DNA from: Parcubacteria group bacterium M10-OD1-1
GTDB taxonomy: Bacteria; Patescibacteria; Paceibacteria; Moranbacterales; UBA2206
Length of the DNA stretch: 64,000 nt
Direction of reading: 5' to 3'
NCBI GenBank assembly: GCA_003056145.1
Contig: LSNL01000001.1
Coordinates: 62,001 to 126,000 of the forward strand
The notes below the pieces were generated by a model. That model saw nothing but the letters and a program-made list of their open reading frames with translations. It searched no databases and was not told where the DNA came from. Position 1 is the stretch's first letter. Each line of letters starts with the position of its first letter. Made by a program: the position numbers and the translations under genes. Shown here in pieces: positions 51,661 to 60,533 of this stretch.

Positions 51661-53766
51661 ATGGAACAAAAAAAATGGTCCCTTCAAATCGGAGGGAGAA
51701 TTTTAGAAATTGAAACTGGATTATTAGCTAACCAAGCTAGTGGATCAGTAACTTGTCGTTACGGGGATACGGTTGTTTTAGCAACGGCGGTTATGAGTAA
51801 AAATGCCTCTCGGGTGAGTGGCTATTTTCCGTTAATGGTTGATTTTGAAGAACGTTACTATGCCGCTGGTAAAATCAAGGGTTCTAGATTTATTAAAAGA
51901 GAGGGTCGTCCTTCTGATACAGCTATTCTTTCTGGGCGAGCAGTTGATAGAACTATTAGACCACTTTTTAACTCTAGAATGAGAAATGATGTGCAAGTTA
52001 TTTGCACGGTGCTTTCTTATGATGGAGAAAATGATCCAGATGTAATAGCAATGATTGCGGCTTCTGTTGCATTATCTATTTCTAATATTCCTTGGGATGG
52101 TCCAATTGCAGCGGTAAGAGTAGGCAAAACAGGAGAAGAAATGATTTTAAATCCAGTCAATGGTGAAGTAACAGATGGAGAGATAGATCTTTTAGTGGCT
52201 GGAACAAAAGATAAAATAAATATGATTGAGTGTGGAGCTAAAGAAGTGGCCGAAGGAGAAATATTTCAAGCTTTTGAATTTGCTCAAGAGGCGATTGCTA
52301 AAATTGCTATTTTTATTGAAGCTATACAAAAAGAAGTAGGCAAAGAAAAAACTATTCCTATTTTAATTCAAGGAACACCAGAATTTGAAGAAAAAATTAA
52401 AGAAATTCTATTAGCGGAAGGATTAGCAGAGGCTTTGTATAATAAAGATAAGAATATTATTGAAGAAAAAACTAAACTTATCCAAGAAAAAGTTCAGCAA
52501 TATATTGAAGAAAATTATTCAGAAGGAATAGAAAAATTAAAAGAAATTGCAGAATTAGTATCAGAAAAAGTAGCGGACAATATTGTACATAAAAACATTT
52601 TAGAAAAAGAGCAACGACCAGATGGAAGAAAATTAACTGAAATTAGAAAAATTGATTGCCAAACTGGGATTCTTCCTAGAACTCACGGGACAGGCTTATT
52701 TACTAGAGGAGAAACACAAGCTTTAACAGTGGCTACTTTAGGTTCTCCGGGAGACGAACAAATTATTGATACTATGGAAGTGGATACTAAAAAAAGATAT
52801 ATTCATCATTATAATTTTCCTCCTTTTTCAGTTGGCGAAACTCGTCCAATGAGAGGTCCAGGTAGACGGGAGATTGGACACGGAGCCTTAGCAGAAAAAG
52901 CTTTAATTCCAGTTTTACCATCTAAAGAAGAATTTCCTTATACGATGCTTTTAGTAAGTGAGGTACTTTCTTCTAATGGTTCTTCTTCAATGGCTTCTAC
53001 TTGTGGTTCCACGCTTTCTTTAATGGACGCTGGTGTTCCAATTAAGCGTCCAGTGAGTGGTATTGCGATGGGAATAATTGTTAAAGATAAAAATAATTTT
53101 AAAATTTTAACTGATATTCAAGGGTTAGAAGATCATTATGGAGATATGGACTTTAAAGCGGCTGGTACAGAAAAAGGGTTAACTGCTATTCAAATGGATG
53201 TTAAAGTAGAAGGTGTAACTTTACCTATGTTAGAAGCTGTCTTAAAACAATCTCATGGTAATCGAATAGAAATTTTAGGTAAAATAGCAGAAGCGATTAG
53301 TGAGCCAAGAAAAGAAATGTCGCAATACGCACCAAGAATTATAACATTACATATCAATCCTGATAAAATTAGAAATGTTATCGGAGCGGGAGGAAAAATA
53401 ATCAATGCTATTATTGACGAAACAGGAGTCCAAATTGATATTGAAGATGATGGATCTATTTTCATTACTTCAGCCGATAAAACTTCTGCTCAAAAAGCGG
53501 TAGAATGGATTAATAATTTAACTCATGAAGTAAAAACTGGTGAAAATTTCAAAGCTAAAATTATAAAGATTATGAACTTTGGAGCTTTTGCTGAAATTTT
53601 ACCAGGACAAGAAGGCCTAATTCATATTTCTGAGATTAGCGAAAAAAGAATTGAGAAAGTAGAAGATGTTTTAAAGGTTGGAGATATAGTGCCAGTTAAA
53701 GTAAAAGAAATTGATCAACAAGGGAGAATAAGTTTATCTATGAAAGCAGTCAAAGAGGATAATTAG
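51661..53766 (+). CDS. pnp: Polyribonucleotide nucleotidyltransferase (PNPase)
   Basis: 701 aa, standard length. Two RNase PH domains: the first (MEQKKWSLQIGGRILEIETG, RFIKREGRPSDTAILSGRAVDR) and the second with RPDGRKLTEIRKIDCQ, GTGLFTRGETQALT and DHYGDMDFKAAGTEKG. A KH domain (HINPDKIRNVIGAGGKIINAI) and an S1 domain (KIMNFGAFAEILPGQEGLIHISEIS) complete it. It degrades RNA 3' to 5' by phosphorolysis and is a central turnover enzyme. Its usual neighbour rpsO is 7.5 kb upstream. A terminator follows its stop. Confidence 0.97.
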   Translation: MEQKKWSLQIGGRILEIETGLLANQASGSVTCRYGDTVVLATAVMSKNASRVSGYFPLMVDFEERYYAAGKIKGSRFIKREGRPSDTAILSGRAVDRTIRPLFNSRMRNDVQVICTVLSYDGENDPDVIAMIAASVALSISNIPWDGPIAAVRVGKTGEEMILNPVNGEVTDGEIDLLVAGTKDKINMIECGAKEVAEGEIFQAFEFAQEAIAKIAIFIEAIQKEVGKEKTIPILIQGTPEFEEKIKEILLAEGLAEALYNKDKNIIEEKTKLIQEKVQQYIEENYSEGIEKLKEIAELVSEKVADNIVHKNILEKEQRPDGRKLTEIRKIDCQTGILPRTHGTGLFTRGETQALTVATLGSPGDEQIIDTMEVDTKKRYIHHYNFPPFSVGETRPMRGPGRREIGHGALAEKALIPVLPSKEEFPYTMLLVSEVLSSNGSSSMASTCGSTLSLMDAGVPIKRPVSGIAMGIIVKDKNNFKILTDIQGLEDHYGDMDFKAAGTEKGLTAIQMDVKVEGVTLPMLEAVLKQSHGNRIEILGKIAEAISEPRKEMSQYAPRIITLHINPDKIRNVIGAGGKIINAIIDETGVQIDIEDDGSIFITSADKTSAQKAVEWINNLTHEVKTGENFKAKIIKIMNFGAFAEILPGQEGLIHISEISEKRIEKVEDVLKVGDIVPVKVKEIDQQGRISLSMKAVKEDN

Positions 53767-53798
53767 AAGACGGGTGGTCAAATTAGAATTTTTATTGT

Positions 53799-53832
53799 AA
53801 AATAGAAGTGCTTGATTAGTGCTTCTATTTTT
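53799..53832 (+). terminator. pnp terminator
   Basis: Ten-bp stem AAAATAGAAG/CTTCTATTTT (53799-53808 with 53822-53831) with a 13-base loop, then T and AT-rich bases. Confidence 0.78.
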
Positions 53833-53854
53833 AATTAAAATAAAAAATAAAAAA

Positions 53855-54892
53855 ATGTTTTCAGATAATAAAACTACTTCTAATAATAATTTTAAATCCA
53901 AAAAAAAAATAAATTTAGTGCAAGATACTAAAATTCATACTATGGAAAAAGATTTATTTGAATCTAAAAATCCTACCAATACTTCTCAAACAGAATTAGA
54001 GGCAACCGTCAATAAACAAAAAAAAACAAACTTAGAATATGAAACTAATAATTCGCAAGAAATCAGCCCTTTTCTAAAAGGAGAAGAGAAAATAATTGAT
54101 AAAAATCAATTTTCAACAATTCCTGATCAACAAAATCAGCCAATGAAAACCAAATCAGTTCTTAATAAAATTATAATTATTATAGTGATTAGTATTAGTA
54201 TTATAGGTATTGGTGGAGGTAGTTTTTATTTTTGGAAAACTAGAATAAGTAATACTAAAAAGATTAAAAACGCTAATGATCAGCTTGGCAAATCTTTAGA
54301 AAATACACCAACTAATAATTTATCTGAGTTCTCAATAGATAAAGCTAATTATTTAAGTTTGGATTTTAATAAAGATAATAAAGAGCAAATTTTAAGTATT
54401 CTTCAAAAATATGTAAAAAAGATTGCAACCTTAAAAACAATTGCTCCAGTAGAATTTATTCTAACTAACTCTCAGAATAATCCGATTTCTTTTCAAGATT
54501 TTGCTCAGAAAGTAAATTTAACATTGTCAAAAAATTTAATTGATCAATTAGGTACTAATTTTAGCTTGTTTATTTATAATGATAATGGGAATGTCAGACT
54601 TGGTTTAGCAATTGCTACTAATAATAGTCAAGAAGTGAAAAATCTTTTATTAAAAGAAGAAGATAATCTTCCTCAAGAAATTCAATTTCTTTTCTTAGGC
54701 AAAGATACTAGCGGATTAAAAGAAGCTTCATTTAGTCTAGGAAAGTATCAAGGGTTAAATATTAGATATTATAATGTTGTTTCACCAGAAATTTTGTCAA
54801 TAGATTATACTATTTATAAAAACCAATGGTTAGTTGGAACAACCAAGATGACATTGAGGTCTATTGTTAACTATATTAGTAAGCAAGGATAG
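53855..54892 (+). CDS. Single-pass membrane protein with extracellular domain, unknown function
   Basis: 345 aa from ATG 53855; the upstream in-frame GTG at 53819 lies in the pnp terminator and is rejected. The first ~100 residues are polar Asn/Lys/Thr-rich and probably disordered. One helix at about 105-126 (IIIIIVISISIIGIGGGSFYF) is followed by a C-terminal domain of about 220 residues with a repeated Ser/Asn/Leu pattern (SLGKYQGLNIRYYNVVSPE). Resembles CPR DUF3352-like secreted domains in layout, but I cannot assign a family. It stands alone. Confidence 0.68.
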   Translation: MFSDNKTTSNNNFKSKKKINLVQDTKIHTMEKDLFESKNPTNTSQTELEATVNKQKKTNLEYETNNSQEISPFLKGEEKIIDKNQFSTIPDQQNQPMKTKSVLNKIIIIIVISISIIGIGGGSFYFWKTRISNTKKIKNANDQLGKSLENTPTNNLSEFSIDKANYLSLDFNKDNKEQILSILQKYVKKIATLKTIAPVEFILTNSQNNPISFQDFAQKVNLTLSKNLIDQLGTNFSLFIYNDNGNVRLGLAIATNNSQEVKNLLLKEEDNLPQEIQFLFLGKDTSGLKEASFSLGKYQGLNIRYYNVVSPEILSIDYTIYKNQWLVGTTKMTLRSIVNYISKQG

Positions 54893-55094
54893 AGCGGATT
54901 GCAAGTAAGGAACTCAAAATATATATAATAACCTGTGGATAACTTATTAGTAGAGCTAAATTAGCCAGTCGATAAAGGATAAAAAAGTAAATTGTTTAAA
55001 ACAATTGGAGAAAATTAAGGAAAAGTGACCAATTTTCTAAAAAAGTAATTAAATAGATATTACGCTTTATTTAAAGGATAATTTTAACAAGTGA
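54893..55094. other. Spacer with one perfect DnaA box
   Basis: No gene. TGTGGATAA, a perfect DnaA box on the minus strand, lies at 54934-54942. Otherwise AT-rich with nothing recognised. Confidence 0.55.
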
Positions 55095-55123
55095 TTGACT
55101 TTTGGTTATTTTCTTGCTATAAT
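55095..55123 (+). promoter_or_regulatory. Strong promoter of a non-coding transcript
   Basis: TTGACT (55095-55100), 17-base spacer, perfect TATAAT (55118-55123). No coding start follows for 550 bases, so it most likely drives a non-coding RNA starting near 55130. Confidence 0.8.
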
Positions 55124-55129
55124 AGAGTT

Positions 55130-55619
55130 AGTGAAAAGTAAAAGAACCTTAAAAATTATTGAAAATGTTACGGCAGAATAATTTTCAATCACAATTTCCC
55201 CCTATTTGTGGTTGAAAATTATTCTGCTGTCCAAGTGCTTTAGCCAACGCGCTAAAGTCGCTCCTATTCTAACTAGGAGACCCAAAATAAAAATAAAAAA
55301 ACAATTCTTGCTTAAAAAGTGAGATTTGTAAAACTTTTTAAAACAAAAATAAAAAATAAAAAGTCTGTTCTTTAAATTAAAGGTGAAAAATCACCAGAGG
55401 ATGGTAGAAAATAAGACACGAAAGTTAGATAAGTGTCAAAGAGTCGTATATAAAGTACGCGTGATTTACAACTATGTAAATGCCTTCACCCGGGCTATAA
55501 TAGTTTTCGATTTACGTGTTAGTACGACAAACATCAGGGCGTTCCGCCAATTTATTTCTATTGGGCGTCGAGCGCCCTGGTTTCAATATTATTTATAGAC
55601 ACCAGGCAGGTGTTTTTTT
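55130..55619 (+). ncRNA. Candidate large structured non-coding RNA (unassigned family)
   Basis: A ~490-base transcript unit bounded by the promoter at 55095 and the terminator at 55599. It holds a 24-bp stem with two G-U pairs (55171-55194/55206-55229, 11-base loop), CTTTAGC/GCTAAAG (55238-55257), CTCCTA/TAGGAG (55261-55279), an AU-rich linker, GGTGA/TCACC near 55382-55395, GACAC/GTGTC, a long-range GTCGTA/TACGAC pair (55443-55448/55523-55528) and a composite GC-rich hairpin (55535-55579). It does not match tmRNA, RNase P RNA, SRP RNA or 6S RNA as I know them. The two halves (55130-55280 and 55380-55620) may be separate RNAs. Confidence 0.6.
55599..55619 (+). terminator. Terminator of the candidate ncRNA
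   Basis: ACACC-AGGCA-GGTGT hairpin (55599-55613) followed directly by six more T (55614-55619). Confidence 0.85.
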
Positions 55620-55681
55620 GTTGCTTAATTTTTGAATAAGTTATATTTTAAATAAAAAAGAATAATTATTTATTAATCTTA

Positions 55682-56065
55682 ATGGTTACAAACAAAAGGA
55701 AGTTTGGTGATTTAGGGGAAAAAATTGCAATTAAATTCTTAAAAAATAAAAAATATAAGATCGTAGAAACTAATTTTAAAAATAAAACTGGTAGAATGTT
55801 GGGTGAAATAGATATTATTGCTCAAGATGTTCAAGCTAATGAGTTAGTTTTTGTGGAAGTTAAAACCAGAGAATATAATAAATTTAAAGATACTTTACCA
55901 GAGGAAAATATTACTTCTATGAAACTTAAAAAATTAGTCAGAGTTGCTAATTTTTATTTACAAAATAAGAAATTAACTGCTGCTCAATATAGATTTGACG
56001 CTATTTCAGTTTGGTTAGATTTAAAGTCTAAAAAAGCTAAAGTCAAACATATTTGTAGCTTGTAA
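55682..56065 (+). CDS. yraN: YraN/UPF0102 endonuclease-like protein
   Basis: 127 aa. FGDLGEKIAIKFLKNKKYKIVETNFKNKTG, then GEIDIIAQD and LVFVEVKTRE form the restriction-endonuclease-like core (GEIDxI...FVEVKxR), with the ExK pair, and a final YRFDAISVW. UPF0102 proteins are widespread and often lie near the lspA/rnh region; the biological role is not settled. The 197-base gap after it is AT-rich with nothing recognised. Confidence 0.9.
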   Translation: MVTNKRKFGDLGEKIAIKFLKNKKYKIVETNFKNKTGRMLGEIDIIAQDVQANELVFVEVKTREYNKFKDTLPEENITSMKLKKLVRVANFYLQNKKLTAAQYRFDAISVWLDLKSKKAKVKHICSL

Positions 56066-56262
56066 GTTCTCTCAACCTAAGATCAAGAATAAAAACTAAA
56101 TAGCGAAGATAGACAGGAGCCATTTTTTTTGATAAAATTGAAAGTAGGAGTAAAGAATAAAAAAGTAATAAACAAAGAGAGCGGACATAAAAAACCAAAA
56201 GCATAAATGATAAACGAAAACTAAAAATAAATAAGGATTAAATTTAATTATTTTAAAAATAT

Positions 56263-56616
56263 ATGGCTATTGATAAACAAATTTTAGAAGAGCTAAAGAA
56301 GGCTTTATTAGAAGAAAAAGAGAAATTGGAAAAAAATATGAATAAAATTGCTAAACCAGTAGATGATAAAGAAGGCGATTATGAAACTTCTTTTGACGAT
56401 ATTGGAAACGATAAAGATGATAATGCTACGGAAGTTGACCAATACACTCAAAATTTATCAGTAGAGACAGCTTTAGAAAAAAGATTACAAAAAATAATAA
56501 AAGCTTTAGATAAAATAGATAAAGGGATTTATGGAGTCTGTATTAACTGCCAAAAAGAAATACCCATTGAGAGACTTAAGGCCAATCCGAGCTCACAAAC
56601 TTGTAATAGATGCTAA
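56263..56616 (+). CDS. DksA/TraR-family zinc-finger protein
   Basis: 117 aa. The N-terminal half is a coiled coil (LEELKKALLEEKEKLEKNMNKI), with an acidic DNATEVDQYTQ segment, and the C-terminus holds a C4 zinc finger GVCINCQKEIPIERLKANPSSQTCNRC. The chain ends immediately at the last Cys, without the short helix that usually follows in DksA. DksA proteins bind RNA polymerase and modulate initiation. It is 114 bases before lspA. Confidence 0.85.
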   Translation: MAIDKQILEELKKALLEEKEKLEKNMNKIAKPVDDKEGDYETSFDDIGNDKDDNATEVDQYTQNLSVETALEKRLQKIIKALDKIDKGIYGVCINCQKEIPIERLKANPSSQTCNRC

Positions 56617-56729
56617 TCTTGAATAATTAAAGAGTGAATATTTGAAGCTACTTGATTTAAAATATAGGTAGTTATTTCTAAATAAAATAAAAACTTTAAT
56701 TAAAGTTAATCTATCAGAATTGTTTCCAA

Positions 56730-57146
56730 ATGAATTATAAAAAAAACATTCTTATTTTTTTAATTTTAATTTTTTTAGATCAAATAAGTAAGCATCTTAT
56801 CCGCTCTAACGGCGGATTTTATATTTGTAACTTTAATAGTGCTTTTGGAATTTCTTTACCAACTTTTTTATTTTGGTTTCTTTGGATTGGAATGCTGATA
56901 ATTTTTATTTGGGCAATTTATAAAAATTTTTTTTTAGTATCAACTTTTTATTTAATTCTTATCTTAGCGGGGGCTATTTCTAACTTAATAGACCGTTTAG
57001 CTAGAGGTTGTGTAATTGATTTTATTGATTTAAAGTTTTGGCCAGTTTTTAATTTAGCAGATTTATTTATTTTTTTTGGTGCTATAATGATAATAGCAAG
57101 CTATCTTAAAAAAGAAAAAAAACCTTTTAATTTTTTCAAAAAATAA
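56730..57146 (+). CDS. lspA: Lipoprotein signal peptidase II
   Basis: 138 aa, four hydrophobic helices. LDQISKHLIR opens the protein. The two catalytic Asp are in GAISNLIDRLARGCVIDFIDLKFWPVFNLADLFI (family N-x-x-D-R and F-N-x-A-D). It removes signal peptides from prolipoproteins. A short cytoplasmic lysine-rich tail ends it. comM follows after 3 bases. Confidence 0.93.
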   Translation: MNYKKNILIFLILIFLDQISKHLIRSNGGFYICNFNSAFGISLPTFLFWFLWIGMLIIFIWAIYKNFFLVSTFYLILILAGAISNLIDRLARGCVIDFIDLKFWPVFNLADLFIFFGAIMIIASYLKKEKKPFNFFKK

Positions 57147-57149
57147 GTT

Positions 57150-58676
57150 ATGGCTTCAAAAGTTTTGTCAGCGGCTACAATTGGTTTGAAAAGCCAAATT
57201 GTAGAAGTAGAAGTAGATACTGTTTCTGCTGGATTACATCAATTTAATATTGTTGGACTGCCAGATACAGCCGTTAAGGAGTCGCGGGATAGAATTGGTG
57301 CAGCTATTAGGAACACCGGTTTTAAACCTCCTCATCAGGCAGGAAGAGTAACTATCAATTTAGCTCCAGCGGATCTTAAAAAAGAAGGTCCAATTTATGA
57401 TTTACCAATGGCCTTAGGCTTTCTTTTAGCTACTCGTCAAACTAAATTTGATTTTAAAGATAAATTTTTCCTTGGCGAATTATCTTTGGATGGAAAAGTT
57501 CGTCCAGTTAAGGGCGTTTTACCAGTGGCTATTTTAGCTAAAGAAAAGGGCATTAAGGAATTCTTTGTTCCTCAAGAGAATGCTCCAGAAGCTTCTGTTA
57601 TTAGTGGGGTAAATATTTTTCCCGTAACATCTTTGAACGAAGTTCTAGAACATCTTAAGGGAAATAAGACGATTACTCCTTTTCCAAAAACTAACACTGA
57701 AAGTCTTTTTTCTCACGAGCAATATGAAATGGATATGTCACATGTTAAAGGTCAAGAGCACGCTAAAAGAGCTTTAGAAATTGCTTCAGCTGGTGGGCAT
57801 AATGTTATTTTAAATGGTCCTCCGGGATCAGGTAAAACTTTATTAGCTAAAACTATGCCTTCTATTCTTCCTCGATTAACTACGGAAGAAGCTTTAGAAA
57901 TAACAAAAATTTTTTCTATTGCTGGTCAATTACCTAGAGGAGTACCTTTAATTGCACAAAGACAATTTCGCTCACCACATCATAGTGCTAGCGCAGTCTC
58001 TTTAGTTGGCGGTGGAACTTTTCCTCGTCCAGGTGAAATTAGTTTAAGTCATCGGGGGATTTTATTTTTAGATGAATTTCCAGAATTTTCTAGAACTGTT
58101 TTAGAAAATTTGCGTCAGCCATTAGAAGATGGAATAATAACTATTTCTCGTGCTCAAGGAACTTTAAAATTTCCAGCTCGTTTTACTCTAATTGCAGCGA
58201 TGAATCCATGTCCCTGTGGCAATGCTACTGATCCAGAAAAAGTTTGTTCTTGCTCACCTTCAACAGTCATTAGATATCAAAAAAAAATTTCAGGACCTAT
58301 TATGGACAGAATAGATTTACATATAGAAGTTCCAAGGATTAAGTTTGAAAAATTAGCCGAGTCAAGTTCTAGTGAAAGTTCTAAAATAATTAGGGAAAGA
58401 GTGGAAAAAGCTCGGGTTATCCAACGCCAAAGATTTGCTCAATTAAAAATAATCACTAATAGTGAAATGAACGGCGAACAAATTAAAATTTTTTGCCAAT
58501 TAGATTCTTTGGGTTTAGATTTAATGCGTAAAGCAGTAGCTAATCTCTATTTGAGTGCTAGAGCTTATTATCGTATAATAAAAGTAGCAAGGACAGTGGC
58601 TGATTTAGCAGGATCGGAAAAAATAAAAATGGAACATATTGCCGAAGCTATTCAGTACAGATTTAAAACAGATTAA
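57150..58676 (+). CDS. comM: ComM/YifB-like AAA+ Mg-chelatase-related protein
   Basis: 508 aa. N-terminal Lon-like domain (VEVDTVSAGLHQFNIVGLPDTAVKESRDR). AAA+ domain with Walker A GPPGSGKT (223-230), then PRPGEISLSHRGILFLDEFPEFSRTVLENLRQPLEDG and AMNPCPCGNATDPEKVCSCSP, with the zinc-like Cys cluster typical of ComM. In Vibrio ComM is a branch-migration helicase for natural transformation; CPR bacteria often keep it with competence genes. Confidence 0.93.
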   Translation: MASKVLSAATIGLKSQIVEVEVDTVSAGLHQFNIVGLPDTAVKESRDRIGAAIRNTGFKPPHQAGRVTINLAPADLKKEGPIYDLPMALGFLLATRQTKFDFKDKFFLGELSLDGKVRPVKGVLPVAILAKEKGIKEFFVPQENAPEASVISGVNIFPVTSLNEVLEHLKGNKTITPFPKTNTESLFSHEQYEMDMSHVKGQEHAKRALEIASAGGHNVILNGPPGSGKTLLAKTMPSILPRLTTEEALEITKIFSIAGQLPRGVPLIAQRQFRSPHHSASAVSLVGGGTFPRPGEISLSHRGILFLDEFPEFSRTVLENLRQPLEDGIITISRAQGTLKFPARFTLIAAMNPCPCGNATDPEKVCSCSPSTVIRYQKKISGPIMDRIDLHIEVPRIKFEKLAESSSSESSKIIRERVEKARVIQRQRFAQLKIITNSEMNGEQIKIFCQLDSLGLDLMRKAVANLYLSARAYYRIIKVARTVADLAGSEKIKMEHIAEAIQYRFKTD

Positions 58677-58736
58677 GTTTGTAAAATATAGCTCAGATTA
58701 ATAAATTTTCTTAATAGAATATTTCTAAAAGTTCTA

Positions 58737-59729
58737 ATGTCTTTTTTAAAGAAGAAAAATTTTTTTATTAGCGGTTTAGTGTTAATGGTTTTCTTTTTGA
58801 TAACTTTTAAAGCATTCGCTTTTTTTTCTCAAAGTGAAACTATTTTGAGTTTTAATAATAGTTTGAAAAATATAACTATCAATGATAATGGACTTTTTTT
58901 TCAGGAAAAAACTAAGGCTAATTCAGTGGCAGAATTATTGCAAGAAAAAAATATTATACTTACTCAATATGATAAAATTTTCCCCGCTCAAAATAGTCCA
59001 CTTTATCCAGGAGAGTATATTGAAATAAAAAAGGCAGTTAGCATAAAAATATTAGTGGATAAAAAAGTAGATAGTTGTTATGTTACTGCTAAAACAGTTC
59101 GGCAAGCTTTAGAAGAACGAGGGATAGAATTAACACAATTAGATCAGGTGCAACCGAAACGAAGTTTTTTAATTCAGAATAAGATGAAGATAATTGTTAC
59201 TCGGGTTAAAATTCAAGAAATAACGAAAAAAGAACCAGTTCAGTTTAAGATAATTGTTAAAAAAAATTCTCAAATAGGTTGGCGAAAGAAAAAGATTAAA
59301 ATTTTTGGAGAAAAAGGAAGTCAAAAAATCAAATACAGGATTACTTATAAAAATGGAAAAATAATTTCTCAGGTCGTACTAGAGAAAAAAATCATTAAAA
59401 AACCAATCTCACAGATTGAGCTTCAGGGAACTTATTTAAAATTAGGTAAAATTAATAGCGGTCAAGGTTCTTGGTATAGACAAACAGCTAAATTGAAAAA
59501 TAAATTTCCTTCAGTAGTGAATAATTTTGCGGCTAGCACAACTATTCCAAAAGGAGGCTATGCGAAAGTTACTAATATTAGCAATGGTAAATCAGTCATT
59601 GTTCAAATAAATGATTATGGACCCAAGGCTAGAGGACGCATAATAGATTTAGATAAAGTAGCTTTTCAAAAGATAGCTTCAGTCGGGAGGGGCGTGATAA
59701 ATGTAAAAGTAAGAAGAATATTAAATTAA
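58737..59729 (+). CDS. Secreted YabE/Rpf-like wall protein: DUF348, G5 and RlpA-like DPBB domains
   Basis: 330 aa. Signal or anchor helix at about 10-30. Two ubiquitin-like DUF348 segments follow (VAELLQEKNIILTQYDKIFPA and VRQALEERGIELTQLDQVQP), then a G5 domain (IKIFGEKGSQKIKYRITYKNGKI) and a C-terminal double-psi beta-barrel of RlpA type (GQGSWYRQTAKLKNKFPSVVNNFAASTTIPKGGYAKV, VQINDYGPKARGRIIDLDKVAFQKI). The layout parallels the Firmicute YabE/Rpf stationary-phase wall proteins. It starts 60 bases after comM; rsmA follows after 3 bases. Confidence 0.87.
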   Translation: MSFLKKKNFFISGLVLMVFFLITFKAFAFFSQSETILSFNNSLKNITINDNGLFFQEKTKANSVAELLQEKNIILTQYDKIFPAQNSPLYPGEYIEIKKAVSIKILVDKKVDSCYVTAKTVRQALEERGIELTQLDQVQPKRSFLIQNKMKIIVTRVKIQEITKKEPVQFKIIVKKNSQIGWRKKKIKIFGEKGSQKIKYRITYKNGKIISQVVLEKKIIKKPISQIELQGTYLKLGKINSGQGSWYRQTAKLKNKFPSVVNNFAASTTIPKGGYAKVTNISNGKSVIVQINDYGPKARGRIIDLDKVAFQKIASVGRGVINVKVRRILN

Positions 59730-59732
59730 AAA

Positions 59733-60533
59733 ATGAAATTAAAAAAATCTTTGGGGCAAAATTTTTTACAAGATCAGACTATTTTAAATAAAATAGTTAG
59801 TTCAGCTAGATTAGAAAAAAATGATTTAGTAATAGAAATCGGTCCTGGGGCAGGAGCTTTAACGGAAAAATTAGTTGCACAAGTTAAAAAAATATTAGCA
59901 ATTGAAATTGATGAAAGACTGGTTGAATTATTAACTAAAAATTTTTTTAATAATCCTAAAGTTAAAATTATTCAACAGGATATTTTACAAGGAAATTTAA
60001 ATAAATTATTGCTTAATTTTACTAATTCTTCTATCCAAACAATTCAATATAAAGTAGTAGCTAATATTCCTTATTATATTACCTCGCCAATTATTAGATT
60101 ATTACTAGAAGCCGAAAATCCTCCTCAAGAAATAATTTTAATGGTTCAAAAAGAAGTTGCTCAAAGAATTTGTAGCCAAGCTGGTCAAATGAGTCTTTTA
60201 TCGGTGGCGGTGCAATATTATGCTGAAGTGGAATTACTTTTTGAAGTAGCTAAAGAATCATTTCAGCCAATACCAAAGGTAGACAGTGCCGTAATTAGAA
60301 TAATACCTAAGGAAAAAGAACTTTCTTCTGTTGAGCGTAAGGAATTTTTTAAAATTGTTAGAGCCGGATTTTGTGCTAAAAGAAAAACATTAATCAATAA
60401 TCTAAGCAATAGTTTACATCTTGATAAAAATAAAATAGCTGAAAAATTTAAAAAGATTAATCTTAATTTTCAAGTTAGAGCGCAAGAGTTAAGCGTAGAA
60501 GATTGGGAAAAATTGAGAAAACTTTTTAATTAG
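59733..60533 (+). CDS. rsmA: 16S rRNA dimethyladenosine transferase RsmA/KsgA
   Basis: 266 aa. SLGQNFLQDQTILNKIV, SAM-binding IEIGPGAGALTEKL and the catalytic VANIPYYITSPII (N-I/L-P-Y) are present, with VDSAVIRI later. It dimethylates A1518/A1519 in helix 45 of 16S rRNA. In Firmicutes rsmA also follows yabE, so the neighbour pair is conserved. It ends convergently with the UbiA-like gene (4-base overlap). Confidence 0.96.
   Translation: MKLKKSLGQNFLQDQTILNKIVSSARLEKNDLVIEIGPGAGALTEKLVAQVKKILAIEIDERLVELLTKNFFNNPKVKIIQQDILQGNLNKLLLNFTNSSIQTIQYKVVANIPYYITSPIIRLLLEAENPPQEIILMVQKEVAQRICSQAGQMSLLSVAVQYYAEVELLFEVAKESFQPIPKVDSAVIRIIPKEKELSSVERKEFFKIVRAGFCAKRKTLINNLSNSLHLDKNKIAEKFKKINLNFQVRAQELSVEDWEKLRKLFN

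Noticed and set aside
55383..55598. 71-codon frame in the structured RNA region
   Set aside because: Full of hairpin halves, no ribosome binding site, ends just before the RNA terminator; product unlike any protein.
55380..55620. RNase P RNA, tmRNA or SRP RNA
   Set aside because: The GAGGAAAGTC/ACAGAA core, the GGTTTCGAC/T-arm of tmRNA and the SRP GGAAGCAGCC loop are all absent.
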